Shown: piece after piece, positions 1 to 10,299 of the stretch | Layout: every line of letters begins with the position of its first letter | Position numbering within the stretch: the first letter of the stretch is position 1 | NCBI GenBank assembly: GCA_030035585.1 | Contig: CM057466.1 | Location: 58,411,233-58,475,232, forward strand | Length of the DNA: 64,000 nt | Origin: Dugong dugon | Taxonomy: Eukaryota > Chordata > Mammalia > Sirenia > Dugongidae | Direction of reading: 5' to 3' | The notes under the pieces: model-generated | Seen by the model: the letters and a program-made list of their open reading frames with translations, nothing else | Databases searched by the model: none | Told to the model about the DNA's origin: nothing | Position numbers and translations under genes: made by a program

Positions 1-563
1 AGAGAAGAGTTGATTGTATGGGAAAAAATAAAAAAATAAAATAATTTATTTTTTTTTAAAGTGAAGAGCTGATCAGAGATGCAGATGTGGTTTGCTATGA
101 AGGCTATCAAGTTATCATGTGTTACTAAATAACCAAGTTTTCATTGTTTTAATAAACAGCTTCTATTTGTATACAAAGGTGTGGCTTGAATCTTTAGAAT
201 TTTTAATCTCTTATCTTTGTCAAAGTGTCTCTGTAGAGGGCCACCAAGCAAGGCCAACCTGGACTCTACTGCCACCTGGTGGGAACATGCCAATTATCCC
301 TTAAGTACCGAAGTAATAACATCGGCAAAGGTGATTTGGCTGACAATACCTGGGTAATTGCTCCCATTAAGGTAAAGTATGTTACTTAAAGATTCCGAGC
401 TAAATATAACTGAACTCTGGACAGTCTGGTGGCAGAGAAGGTATGGAAAGGATAGAGACAAAAGGGATATTTGAACTCTATGAATAACATGCTCACCCAT
501 TAACTATTTCAGGGCTTTCATTACTGAGCAACAAATCAAATCTTTTTTTAATTTTAAACTCCT
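1..563. other. Intronic sequence, no recognised feature
   Basis: It opens with an A/T-rich patch (about 25-60). The rest is ordinary intronic-looking DNA with frequent stops in all frames, and I recognise no repeat or exon. By inference it lies in the TMEM241 intron downstream of the exon at 10021-10098. Confidence 0.4.
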
Positions 564-575
564 TCTGACTAAGGA

Positions 576-740
576 CCCATAGTGGCACAGTGGTTAAGAG
601 CTCAGCTGCTAACCAAAAGGTCAGCAGATCAAATCCACCAGCAGCTCCTTTGGAAACCCTATGGGGCAGCTCTACTCTGTCCTATGGGGTTGCTGTGAGT
701 CGTAATCAACTCGTGCGTGGGCAATGGGTTTGGTTTGGTT
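576..740 (+). mobile_element. AfroSINE (short form)
   Basis: It has the tRNA-like head (gtggcacagtggttaagagc), the middle (ggaaaccctatggggcag) and a decayed tail ending in ggtttggtttggtt. It is flanked by a direct repeat, tctgactaagga at 564-575 and tctgactaaagga at 741-753, which is the target-site duplication. Confidence 0.93.
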
Positions 741-999
741 TCTGACTAAAGGAGCCCAGACCTGAGGTATGGAGAATAAAAACAAGCAATATGTTAATTA
801 CTGAGCACCACCACTCCCCAGCGTTCTGAAAACAACCGAGGTGCTGAAGTGGGGGCATTCACAATTTTTAAGCCCTCAAGTCCAAAAACAACCTAGTAGT
901 AAATCCTCATACTATCTTAGGGTTCTGAGTGATTCAGGATACTTCTCAAAAATCATACTGGCAAAAATAACAATAAACAGCTAATATCACTTTGGCTTA

Positions 1000-1168
1000 G
1001 CTAACGTATACTGAGGGCCACTTAGCAGGCACTATTCTGAAGTGCTTTACATGTATTACCTCATGAATTCTGACAGTCATGGGTGGTAATGATTTCCTCT
1101 AGTTTACAGATGAAGAAACTTGAGGCACTGAGAAATTAGGTAAGTTACCCAAGATCACAGGAGGTGAT
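1000..1168 (+). mobile_element. MIR SINE relic
   Basis: It carries the MIR core and 3' signature: a 'tttacatgtattacctcatg'-like stretch, then gatgaagaaacttgaggcac and a 'gtaagttacccaagatcaca' motif. It is old and diverged. Confidence 0.75.
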
Positions 1169-1174
1169 CTGGCT

Positions 1175-1530
1175 CCAGAATCTGACCCTTGACAACACTA
1201 TTCTGCCAGAGCCCGCCTGCCAGTCCTGCAGTAACATGCCATGGGCTCCTGCAGGCTGCTAGACTTCAATTGCCATTTCCTCTGCCTGGAGTGCCACCTG
1301 GAACATTCCTACTCATCCTATGTGACTCTGGCCCTTCCAAAACCCCTGGTCTACCCACACCTCTATTCAGAGTCCTACAACATTTTATGGACATCACAGT
1401 AAGTACATGTTGGATCCTCCATTCAACTCCTAGTTTTGTGAGGGTAATAATTGTGTCTTCTACATCTCTATAGCTTTAGCCCTAACAAAATGTTTGATAC
1501 ATAGTATATACTTTAATAAATGCTGAATGA
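1175..1530 (+). mobile_element. L2 LINE 3' end relic
   Basis: It resembles the L2 3' region: a 'cctctgcctggagtgccacc' motif and 'attcctactcatcctatgtg', then an end of the type acatagtatatactttaata followed by aatgctgaatgaatga. Boundaries are approximate. Confidence 0.65.
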
Positions 1531-1623
1531 ATGAATAGAAATATATTAACATTAAACTGTGATAAATATATCTGCAAAGTAGTAGGACCAATTCCAGAAG
1601 TCACACATTCCCTTACAGTTGAA

Positions 1624-1653
1624 TTGTGTGTATGCATATGTATGTGTGTAAAT

Positions 1654-1697
<44 letters not shown>

Positions 1698-1700
1698 ACA
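1624..1700. repeat. (TG)n microsatellite
   Basis: An uninterrupted TG run spans about 1658-1694, with imperfect TG/TATG repeats before it. Open frames across it on both strands encode only repeated Val/Cys or Thr/His and are artefacts. Confidence 0.97.
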
Positions 1701-1989
1701 AAGAAGTAGTTATAGATGGTGGAAATGAACTGGAGGCTCTATATAGTCTATCCTCATAACCTAGGGGCAAGATCATGAGAAGATTACTTCCCAAAACTGA
1801 TTCCAGTAAAACCAGACACATAATGGACAAAAACAGACCTCGTTGGAAGCAGCAGGTAATGATCTGAAAGGCGGCCTGTAACTGTGCTCTTCATGACAAC
1901 CAGTTACTTCATGAGGACTCCAGACTGTATGATCAGGAATGTAAGTCATACCAAAAACATATCACGGTTGCAGAGCAGATTTTAATGCT

Positions 1990-2300
1990 AAACTACTAGA
2001 AACCATCTAAAAGTCTACAAACAAGGACTGACCAACAAATTATGTTCCATCTACAATGGAATATTATTGACAATGATCTGAATAAGGATCCTGATAACCT
2101 GTTCAACGCAAAAATCAGAAATATCATACCATTTGTGTAAATGTCTACATATGTTCATAGAAAAAAGTCTGAAAGAATAGAGTGGTTACCTCTGGGAAGT
2201 AGGATCACAGTTGATTTCTGGGTTTTCCCCCATCTGGGTTTTCTACAACTTATTACATTGTATTACATTCATAAAGGAAGAAGATTGTTATAATAACTAA
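1990..2300 (+). mobile_element. Old L1/HAL1-like 3' relic
   Basis: The wording resembles old mammalian L1 or HAL1 3' sequence: 'atggaatattattgacaatg', 'gaatagagtggttacctctg' and a terminal 'ttctacaacttattacattg'. It is highly diverged, so the subfamily is not assigned. Confidence 0.5.
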
Positions 2301-2304
2301 AAAG

Positions 2305-2620
2305 ATTTGTTAGCTACTCAATTGTTATCTAATTTTCCATGAAAAGAAATGATGCCATTTTGTGTTAGTGATGAAGTGGAGTTGAAGATCAAAATATTTT
2401 AGTGTTCGTCCAGTTACTTCCAAGGAAAGGTCCTCCCACCCTAGAAGTCTGGTCGCTGGTCTCTACAGTGAAGAGGGTCTCCACTTGGTGGAAATATGCC
2501 TTAAGGACTCACCAACTGTGTGTCCTGCCCTCGCCCTAGTCTATCTGCTCAACAGTGTGGTTTCCTGACTAGACTTATCCATCAGCAAGCAATACTCTGT
2601 GGAGATGCGTGGATCTTGTC
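2305..2620. other. Intronic sequence, no recognised feature
   Basis: I see no exon, RNA gene or clear repeat in this stretch. Confidence 0.35.
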
Positions 2621-2627
2621 TCTGTTA

Positions 2628-3836
2628 TTGCTGTTGTTAGGTGCCGTCGAGTCAGTTCCGACTCATAGTGAGAGAACACTGCCCAATCCTGCATCATCCT
2701 CATGATCATTGTTATGCTTCAGCCCACGGTTGTAGCCACTGTGTCAATCCATCTCATTGAGAGTATCCCTCCTTTTTGCTGACCCTATACATTTCCAAGC
2801 ATGATGTCCTTTGTCCTTCTCCAGGGACTAGTCCCTCCTGATAACATGTTCAAAGTATGTGAGACAAAGTCTCGCCATTCTTGCTTCTAAGGAACATTCT
2901 GGCTGTACTTACAAGACAGATTTGTTCATTCTTTTGGCAGTCCGTGGTATATTCAATATTCTTTGCCAACACCATAATTCAAAGGCGTCAATTCTTCTTC
3001 GGTCTTCCATATCCATCGTCCAGCTTTCTTATGCATATAAGGTGACTGAAAACACCATGGCTTGGGTCATGGGCATCTTAGTCCTTAAAGCAACGTCTCC
3101 GCTTTTTAACACTTTAAAGAGGTCTTTTGTAGCAGATTTGCCCAATGCAATGTGTCTTTTGATTTCTTCACTGCTGCTTCTATGGGTGTTGATTATGGAT
3201 CCGAGCAGAATGAAATCCTTGACAACTTTAATCTTTTCTCCACTTATCATGATGTTGCTTATTGGTCCAGTTGTGAGGATTTTTGTTTTATGTTGAGGTG
3301 TAATCCATACTGAAGTCTTTGATCTTCATCAGTAAGTGCTTCAAGTCCTCTCCACTTTCAGCAAGCAAGGTTGTGTCATCTGCATAATGCAGATTGTTAA
3401 TGAGTCTTCCTCCAATCCTGATACCCTGTTCCTCTTCGTATAGTCCAGCTTCTTGGATTATGTGCTCTGCGTACAGGTTGAATAAGTATGATCAAAGGGT
3501 ACAACGAGGACACACACCTTTCCTGACTTTAAACCACATAGTGTCCCCTTGTTCTGTTCGAACAACTGCCTCTTGATCTATGTACAGGCTCCGCATGAGC
3601 ACAATTAAGTGTTCTGGAATTCTCATTCTTTGCAATTATATCCATAACTTGTTATGATCCAGACAGTCAAATGCCTTTGCATAGTCAATAAAACACAGGT
3701 AAACATCTTTCTAGTATTCTCTGCTTTCAACCAGTATCCAACACCAGCAATGATATCCCTGGTTCCACATCCTCTTCTGAATCCAGCTTGAATTTCTGGC
3801 AATTCCTTGCCAATGTACTGCTTGTCTCTAAGTCAG
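2628..3836 (-). mobile_element. RTE-clade LINE, 5'-truncated, with RT remnant
   Basis: Read on the minus strand this is an RTE/BovB-type retrotransposon ending at the low coordinate with tail cgacggcacctaacaaca. Conceptual translation shows reverse-transcriptase signatures: a DYAKAFD-like block near 3690, an FNLYAEHIIQEAG block near 3460, and the catalytic YADD at 3375-3386. Stops and frameshifts split the frame, so it is inactive. The tail motif gagtcggaactgactcgacg also closes the AfroSINEs, which fits RTE being their mobilising partner. Confidence 0.88.
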
Positions 3837-3839
3837 GTA

Positions 3840-4490
3840 AATCTGTATTTTTAAATTAATAATTCATATAAACTTCATGAATAAGAAGGCTTTTTCGAAT
3901 CTGAGTGGCATGAGTCTGTCTCTGGGAGCCTACAAACCTCAGTGACTAGCTAGTGAACACCTAGCTCTGCACCAGTTCTGGGGGCCAGGCACTGAGGCTA
4001 CGTAGGGAACTACCACATGATCCCGCCAACAGAGGGCTTAGAGGAAGCAGTGCGGGAGACACAGGGCAATAGTACCATATTTCATCAAGCCTAAGGTGCC
4101 ACTGATTGTTTCAGATTTCTTGTTATTTTATGTACTATAAAGAAATAAAAAAAAAAAAAAATTAAACCAGGACACACTGTTAACAGCGTCTCGACTTCAG
4201 GTTAAAATGTGAAAAAAAAAGAAGCACATGCTAGAGGTGACGAAATATGGAAATTGCAAGATGGTGTGATAAGTAAAATGTCAGAGAAAGGTGCCCGTTT
4301 AAGTGATGGCATAAAGAAGAGTAAGGCTAACCCCCCTCCAGCTCCACCTGGATCTGGCTTAAAGTCCGAGAGAGGGCCTCACTGGGTCACCACAGGCTCC
4401 TCTCTCACCCTCCTATAACCCTCTCTCCTCCTCCTGCAACCCTCCCTCCTCCACAGACAGCTAGATGAGTTCGTGAATCTGGTAAATCTC
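3840..4490. other. Intronic sequence, no recognised feature
   Basis: It contains an A-run near 4147-4162 and an A-rich patch near 4210. I see no exon with usable splice sites. A decayed DNA-transposon fragment around 4075-4260 is possible but not demonstrable by eye. Confidence 0.35.
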
Positions 4491-4494
4491 TCTG

Positions 4495-4955
4495 GGGCTT
4501 AAAACCCGATCGTGGCTTCCCACTGCACCCAGCATAAACACCAAATTCCATAGCTTGGCCTCAAAGGGCTTACACAACCAGCCCGTGCCCCTGTCTCCAG
4601 TCTCATGCTAAGCCCCTCTCTCCCTCTCATTAAGCTCCAGCCACACCAGCCCAAAGTGATTTCTATCAAGTCCCTTCTGACCTCTGGTCTTTTGCATGTG
4701 GTACCCGCTCTTCCTGGGATACCCTCCCCCACCTGCTCACCCTTCAGGGCTGTGTTTAAATCTCACTTCCTCAAACTGCCTTCTCTGGCCCCACAACCCA
4801 GCGTGTGGTTAGGACTATTTGTTTAATGTCTGTGTCCTCTTCCAGCCTGTGTGCTCCATGAGAGCCACAACCGTGTCTCTCGTTCACTACTGTAGACCCA
4901 CTGCTCTGCACAGCGTGGGGACATAGAGGTACTTAAGAAATATCCATGGAATGCA
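4495..4955 (+). mobile_element. L2 LINE 3' region
   Basis: Typical L2 wording in order: 'ccagccacaccagcccaaag', 'cttttgcatgtggtacccgc', 'cttcctgggataccctcccc', a 'tttaaatctcacttcctcaa' block, and a decayed end near 4925-4950 (gaggtacttaagaaatatcc). Open frames here belong to the dead repeat. Confidence 0.8.
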
Positions 4956-5017
4956 TGAGAGGTGTTTAAGAGATTTACCAAGAAATAAGAGGAAAGAAAC
5001 ATCAAGACATGGTCTAG

Positions 5018-5645
5018 AAACCCTCATCCATTGCTGGTGGTACAGTCGCTATGGAAAACAGGCTGTTCCTCAAAAAGTTAACCACAGAATTACCACGCGA
5101 CTCAGCAATTTGTCTCCTAGGTATATACCCAAGAGACTTGAAAGCAGCAACGCAAACAAACACAAGTTCACCAATGTTCATTGGTGAACTTTTCACAATA
5201 GTCAAAAGGCAGAAACAACCAAAATGTCCGTCAACAGATAAACGGATAAACAAAATGTAGCCCTTCCATACAATGGAATATTACTCAGCCATAAAAAGAA
5301 ATGAAGTCCTGATACATGCCACAACATGGATGAACCTTGAAACATCATGCTGAGTGAAGTCAGTCAGTCACAAAAGGACAAATATTGTATGAGCTCACTT
5401 ATGTGGAACTGGCAAATGTATAGAGACCAAAGCTTATTAGTATTTACCAAAGGTGAGAGGGAATGAGGAAGGGGGAGTCATTGCTTAGGGGGCACTGACA
5501 TTGTTAATGGTGGTGGAATAACTTGGAAAAGGATAGTTGTGATGATTACACAACATGAATGTAATCAATGTCACTGAATTATACCTGTAAGAACTGTTGA
5601 ACTGGCAAATGTTTTGTTATATATTTTTTTACCACAAAATAAAAG
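5018..5645 (+). mobile_element. L1 LINE, 5'-truncated, older subfamily
   Basis: It contains the ORF2 C-terminus and 3' UTR of an older L1 (block 'gtatatacccaagagacttg', then 'atgtaatcaatgtcactgaa' and a 'tttttaccacaaaataaaa' end). A direct repeat gacatggtctag at 5006-5017 and 5646-5657 marks the target-site duplication, which fixes both ends. Confidence 0.9.
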
Positions 5646-5689
5646 GACATGGTCTAGGAAAAGTGAGATGTTTAACTGTGACTGTAATT

Positions 5690-6583
5690 TATAAAAGCTG
5701 GAGGAGTTGATGGGGCCCAGATGATGAGGGCTTTGCATGCCCCTGAGGGGCTCGCCGTTCATCCTGGAGGTCACGGACAGTCCCTGGCAGGCAGTAAGCA
5801 GGGGAGTGACATGATCCATCTGTGTTTCCCTGAGGTCACTTGGTACAGCGAAGAAAGGGTGCGCGTGGGGAAGCGCATAGCAGGAAACCAGTTAGGACAC
5901 TGCTGCACCTCCGGCAGGCAACTCCCTGCCCAGCCTTTGCCAGGTAATGGCACACAGAAGAGGATGACTGTTGAAGCCCCAGGACAGCTCACACCAGGAC
6001 CTCCCTGGCTGCCTGAGGGCTGAGGAGATCCAGCTCTCCTTCCTCTGCTCCTAGGCGGGCAGCTCTGAGGGAAGAGACGAGAGGAGGGGCCTGGTAGCAG
6101 ACATATTAGGAAGGAAGAATCAAGCAGATTTGGTAACAGACTGGTTGTGGGACCAGGAGGACCGAGGAGCCAAAACAGGATCCCTAGGGTTCTGTCCTGG
6201 GTGACGATGACCAGGACAGTGACTGTGAAACAAGAAGCAGGTTTGGGGAAATAAATCACTCCATTTTGGCCCTTCTACATTTCAGATGCCAGGTAGAGAC
6301 CCAGAGGAAGCAGGCGTGGGGCTCCGTTGATGACCCCCATACAGGAGAGACTCTGGGCTAAAGACAGGGACTTAGGAGTCATCAATGAACAGACGGCAGC
6401 TGAGCTGCAGGTGTGGGTGAGATGTCCCAGAAAGCCTGTGGCATGAGGACAGCGCCCTAGAAGACCCTGAGGAGAGGCAAGGGAACAAGAAGAGAGGACA
6501 AGGGGCTGTGAAGAAGAGTCAGGGACGCAGGAAGAGAACTGGGCAGGTGTGGGGTCAGGAAGGCCAAGGGGGCGAACAGATTC
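5690..6583 (+). mobile_element. Ancient mammal-wide repeat (CR1/L2-like, family uncertain), first part
   Basis: It shares wording with three other segments here (10350-10819, 29815-30370, 33875-34320), for example gcaggggagtgacatgatc at 5798-5816 and later 'ggacttaggagtcatcaatg'. This is a known mammal-wide dispersed repeat whose family name I cannot give with certainty. A 162-codon minus-strand open frame at 5771-6259 lies within it and has no recognisable domain. The repeat resumes after an L1 insertion at 7234. Confidence 0.55.
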
Positions 6584-6599
6584 AGAAAAGAGGTGGGGT

Positions 6600-7217
6600 C
6601 CTTGAGCAAAGAAGAATGAAAAACACCAAAGACACAAGGAAAATATTAGCCCAAGAGACAAAAGGGCCACATAAACCAGAGACTCCATCAGCCTGAAACC
6701 AGAAGAACTAGATGGTGCCTGGCTACCACCAATGACCCTCCCAACAGGGAACACAACAGAGAGTCCCAGATGGACCAGGAGAAAAGTGTGGTGCAGAACT
6801 CAAATTCATGTAAAAAGACCAGACTTAATGGTCTGACAGAGACTAGAAGAACCCCCGAAACTATGACCCCCGGATGCTCTGTTAACCCAGAACTAAAACC
6901 ATTCCCGAAGCCAACTCTTCAGACAAAGATTAGACTGGACTATAAAACATAAAATAATACTTGTGAAGAGTGTGCTTCTTAGTTCAAGCAGATACACAAG
7001 ACTAAATGGGCAGCTCCTGTTCGGAAGTGGGATGAGAAGGCAGAGAGGGTCAGGAGCTGGTTGAATGGACACGAGAAACCCGGGGTGGAAAGGAGGAGTG
7101 GCTGTCACATTATAGGGATTGCGGCTAGGGTCACATAACAATATGTGTATAAATTTTTGTATGAGAAATTAACTTGAACTGTAAACTTTCACCTAAAGCA
7201 CAATTAAAAAAAGAAAA
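6600..7217 (+). mobile_element. L1 LINE 3' UTR fragment (afrotherian L1)
   Basis: This is the terminal ~0.6 kb of the L1 family that recurs through the window (blocks 'agaagaactagatggtgcct', 'gtcaggagctggttgaatgg' and an A-rich end). It is bounded by a 16-bp target-site duplication with one mismatch at 6584-6599 and 7218-7233, so it is a clean 5'-truncated insertion into the surrounding ancient repeat. Confidence 0.93.
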
Positions 7218-7233
7218 AGAAAAGGGGTGGGGT

Positions 7234-7735
7234 GATGAATGGTGTATACTGTTAACAGAGAGGCACAAAGATGAAGTCATCAATGGATCCAGCCAGAGCA
7301 ACTGCAGGGTAAGATGGGGTGAAGAAGGGAGCGGATAAAAGATGAAAGGGACGAGGACATGGACAATGCCACGCCCAACCCTCTCTGAGGCACTGTGGAT
7401 GGGAGGGAAAGGATGAGACGAGGCAAGCGAAGGAAAGGGAGGCACAAGCCTTTGAGTGTTTGCTTTACAAATACACCTTTCCAGAGTTAGGCTAATAGGA
7501 GTCTATCTCCCAGAGCCTGGTTCATCCTGGTGAGCTGGTAACACTGAACATGTTTATGGACAAGCCTGGAGGAAGAAGTTAAAAATACAGGGAAGAGGCA
7601 GGATAACTGATGGAGCACTGCCTCTGAGAAGGCAGGTGGGGTGATACATGGAGAACAGGTGTGGGGAGTAGCCTTGGCCACCAGGAAAGACAGCTGTCTC
7701 CTGAACACCTGAAAGATCCTGCCTGAAGTGCCAAC
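7234..7735 (+). mobile_element. Ancient mammal-wide repeat, continuation (uncertain)
   Basis: It follows directly on the duplicated target site of the L1 insertion, so it is probably the rest of the element at 5690-6583 ('gatgaagtcatcaatggatc' fits its continuation). The end is not clear, and the last ~300 bases may be unique. Confidence 0.4.
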
Positions 7736-7864
7736 TAGCCTCTCTATAGCTTAAAAGTTCCAAAATTTGGCATGGAACTATTTCAAGTATGCAGATATTA
7801 GGAAAAAAAGGACTCCTGAAAAAGAGACCAAATTGAAACCACCAGTAACAACACTGAAAATAAT

Positions 7865-8060
7865 AGCTGATGTGTATAGAGCACCTACAACATGCCCAGA
7901 ACTGTTAGAAGCACTTAACATATATGTCTCACTGAGCCTTCTCAATAACTCTATGAGCTGGGTACCATCATGATCCTGTTTCACAGATGGATGCACAGAA
8001 GGTGAAGAAACTTGCTCTAGCTGGTATGAGGTAAATCCGGGGTTGGAAACAAAAGCAAAT
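7865..8060 (+). mobile_element. MIR SINE relic
   Basis: It has MIR core wording (aatagctgatgtgtatagag, 'ctcaataactctatgagctg', a 'tgatcctgtttcacagatgg' block and 'gaagaaacttgctctagctg'). Confidence 0.72.
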
Positions 8061-8104
8061 TTCCCCAGGGTAGACAAATGTTCCCAGGACCCTGTGTGAA
8101 CCTC

Positions 8105-8290
8105 TCAGGGCTTCCAACTGGTTCCTAATGGTTCAGTCATGGCTGACAGAAACCATGCAAGGCTTCTAACTGGTTCAAAGAGGTTCAGTCATGGCCAACA
8201 GAAACAAGGGCACCGTACACACTGCATAGCAACCAAATCTGTTGCGTCTCAGCTTTTGACCTGAGTAGGAAACAGGCAGCAGTGCCCTGC
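8105..8290 (+). repeat. Left arm of an inverted repeat pair
   Basis: The segment is the imperfect reverse complement of 9070-9235. Shared blocks include gcatagcaaccaaatct (8224-8240) and gtaggaaacaggcag (8264-8278). The arm also holds two diverged ~50-bp direct repeats (about 8112 and 8160), each with an 'aactggttc...ggttcagtcatggc' core. Confidence 0.75.
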
Positions 8291-8399
8291 TGTAAAAACG
8301 GCACGGAGGCAGTGTCTGACCTCCTCCAATTTCACGAAGGGGAAGAAGAACCAAGATCAACAGTCCAAGGCTGATTCCTATGAGGTGGATGTCAGACTA

Positions 8400-8930
8400 A
8401 CCTCCTCTCTGCCATCTCTATCATTTCTGACACCACCTGTCCCTCCCACAGCACTATCTACTGGGTTCAGTAATTCACTGCAATAGCCACACAGAACTCA
8501 CGGACTATACTCATAGTTATGGGGTTTATTAGGGAAGTAAGAGTTACAATTCAGGCTCAGGAACACTCAGGATACAGTTCCTTCATCAGGATAGCCTCTT
8601 CCCAGCCGTGCTCGCAGGCACACCTCTCCCTGGCCCTCAGTCTCTGCCCAAAGGCCTTCAGCTTTCTCTCTCCGTGGGCCAGGAAGGCCACCACGCCATC
8701 TCCTGCTGCCAGGTCTCTCCTGCTACTCTCTCCTTCCTTGGTGGTGGTGGACTCCTCCTCTCTGCTCTGGAATTGGCTCTCTTTTAAGGCAAAACTGACC
8801 AATCCCCTTGGTAGGCCACAATTACTCTATCACACAATCACCTGGATGGGAGTAACAAGCCCATGGCTAGAAAGGCCACATACAAAAGTAATTTATCCAC
8901 TGCACCCATTCACAGATGGTGGCCAAGGGC
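8400..8930. mobile_element. Unit between inverted arms, possibly LTR- or DNA-transposon-derived
   Basis: The sequence runs from a 'cagtaattcactgcaatagc' block through 'tatggggtttattagggaag' to a CT-rich middle. The opening resembles antisense mammalian LTR polyadenylation regions, but the enclosing inverted arms would also fit a non-autonomous DNA element. The 179-codon plus-strand open frame at 8519-9058 has no recognisable domain and I do not call it a gene. Confidence 0.4.
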
Positions 8931-9069
8931 ATCACTTTGAATGTGTGGTGCTCTTTCCAGTCCTGCCAATAATCCAATCTCCTGCATCAAGAAACTTTCA
9001 GGACCCTGATGTGGGAGACTGGACTACTGCCAGGATTGCAGACAGCAAAACACATTAAAAGCTCCACGG

Positions 9070-9235
9070 TCAGCCACCATCTCTGAGTGAGGCACTGCCT
9101 GTTTCCTACTTGAGTCAAAAGCTGACTGGCAAGAGATTTGGTTGCTATGCAATGCGTACGTTGTCCCTGATTGTGCAGGCCATGACTGAACTGCTCTGAA
9201 CTGGTTCTAAGCCCTGGAACCTCTTCCACAACATT
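9070..9235 (-). repeat. Right arm of an inverted repeat pair
   Basis: It is the imperfect reverse complement of 8105-8290, with agatttggttgctatgc at 9136-9152 matching the left arm. Similarity by eye is roughly 75-80% over about 130 bases. Confidence 0.75.
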
Positions 9236-9299
9236 CATGTGGTATTGAGATTAGCTGTTGGTGGGTATGCACCCCTCACCAGGTCCACAGCAAATCCAC

Positions 9300-9785
9300 C
9301 TTTATCACTGAGGCACTAGCGGTTTTGTGGTATTCTCACCTTCCATGCAGGAAACCAGATTCAATTCCTGGCCAGGGCATCTCAGGCACAGACAGTCAGC
9401 GGAAGCTTGCGAGGTTTCAGGGGAGCTTCCAGACTAAGACAGACTAGGAGGAAAGTCCTGGCAATCTACTTCTAAAATCAGCCAATGAAAACCCTATGAT
9501 GAGAAGGCAGAGAGGGTCAGAAGCTGGTTGAATGGACACAGGAAATCAGGGGTGGAAAGGAGGAGCGTGCTGTCACAGTATAGGGAGAGCAGTTAGGGTC
9601 ACATAACAATGTATGTATAAATTTTTGTATGAGAGACTAACTTGAATTATAAAGTTTCCCTTAAACTACAACAATAAAAAAAAAAGAAAACCTTATGGAT
9701 CACAATGGTCCAGTCCTGTTGTACATGGGGTCGCCACAAGTCAGGGACCAGCTGGTTTGACAGCAGCTAACAACAACAACAACAT
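9300..9785 (+). mobile_element. RTE LINE 3' region, interrupted by L1
   Basis: The wording 'gtggtattctcaccttccat', 'cttccagactaagacagact' and the end 'agctaacaacaacaacaac' match the RTE 3' part also seen at 14859-15253 and, inverted, at 48893-49140. An L1 tail is inserted at 9499-9685. Confidence 0.75.
9499..9685 (+). mobile_element. L1 3' tail insertion (187 bp)
   Basis: This very short 5'-truncated copy of the window's common L1 3' UTR sits inside the RTE relic. The target-site duplication is gaaaaccctatg (9487-9498) and gaaaaccttatg (9686-9697). Confidence 0.9.
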
Positions 9786-10020
9786 CCTGCGGGTCTGGCT
9801 CAGCCTTGCCTGGAGTTGAGTTCCATTCAGACATTCCCACGTCTGACAAACTGAAGGGATGTCAAAACCGCGATCCTTGAAATTAGTGAGCACTGTCAGG
9901 CAATCTTGAAATGGAAATTGGTAGTAGAAAAAGGTAGACACCAATTTGGATCATAAAATAAGTGCTTCTTTGAAATTTAAAGCAATGAAGATAACACTCC
10001 CATTTTGTATTAACATTTAC

Positions 10021-10098
10021 CTCTTTCCGAAAACACTTGTGGTACCCACAGATGATAGCTTCAGCTACATTATGCAAAGTGAGAAACACAGGGATGGT
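10021..10098 (-). CDS. TMEM241: TMEM241 internal exon (78 bp, phase 0/0)
   Basis: On the minus strand a pyrimidine-rich acceptor (ttattctgttttctttcag) precedes a 26-codon open exon followed by the donor gtaaatg. The translation begins TIPVFLTLHNVAEAIICGY and ends KCFRKE. I recognise it as the TMEM241 segment that follows the peptide ALSRL, which is the end of the exon at 24979-25060. TMEM241 is a multi-pass Golgi protein of the drug/metabolite transporter superfamily, related to yeast Vrg4-type nucleotide-sugar transporters and reported to carry UDP-GlcNAc. The PVFLTLHN block parallels the Vrg4 helix with PIYTIFKN (inference). Both ends are phase 0, so skipping this exon would keep frame. The next exon toward lower coordinates was not found and probably lies outside the window. 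Confidence 0.9.
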
Positions 10099-10299
10099 CT
10101 GAAAGAAAACAGAATAATAAGCATGAAAATATTTTCTTCAACCTCATAATTACATAATCCTTGGTTTTTGCTTAAAAATAAAGATCTGTAGGAACTCTTG
10201 GCATTCACTTATGTAATCCTCTCCAGCGAGGCTGTTTCACGTGACTTCTGTTCTTTGTTTCAGTATTATTCTTGGTAGGGTAGAGAGGCTCACTTCCTA

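Noticed and set aside
1531..1830. Open frames across 1624-1700
   Set aside because: They are translations of the (TG)n microsatellite.
5771..6259. 162-codon minus-strand frame as a gene
   Set aside because: It lies inside an ancient dispersed repeat, has no domain, and shows no convincing splice sites.
8519..9058. 179-codon plus-strand frame as a gene
   Set aside because: It runs through the repeat-derived unit between inverted arms, has no recognisable domain, and the opposite strand is open too.
9741..9944. A further TMEM241 exon just downstream (the frame contains a LLLLLAAVKPAG stretch)
   Set aside because: The leucine run is the antisense of the RTE (caa)n tail, and no acceptor/donor pair or matching peptide is present.
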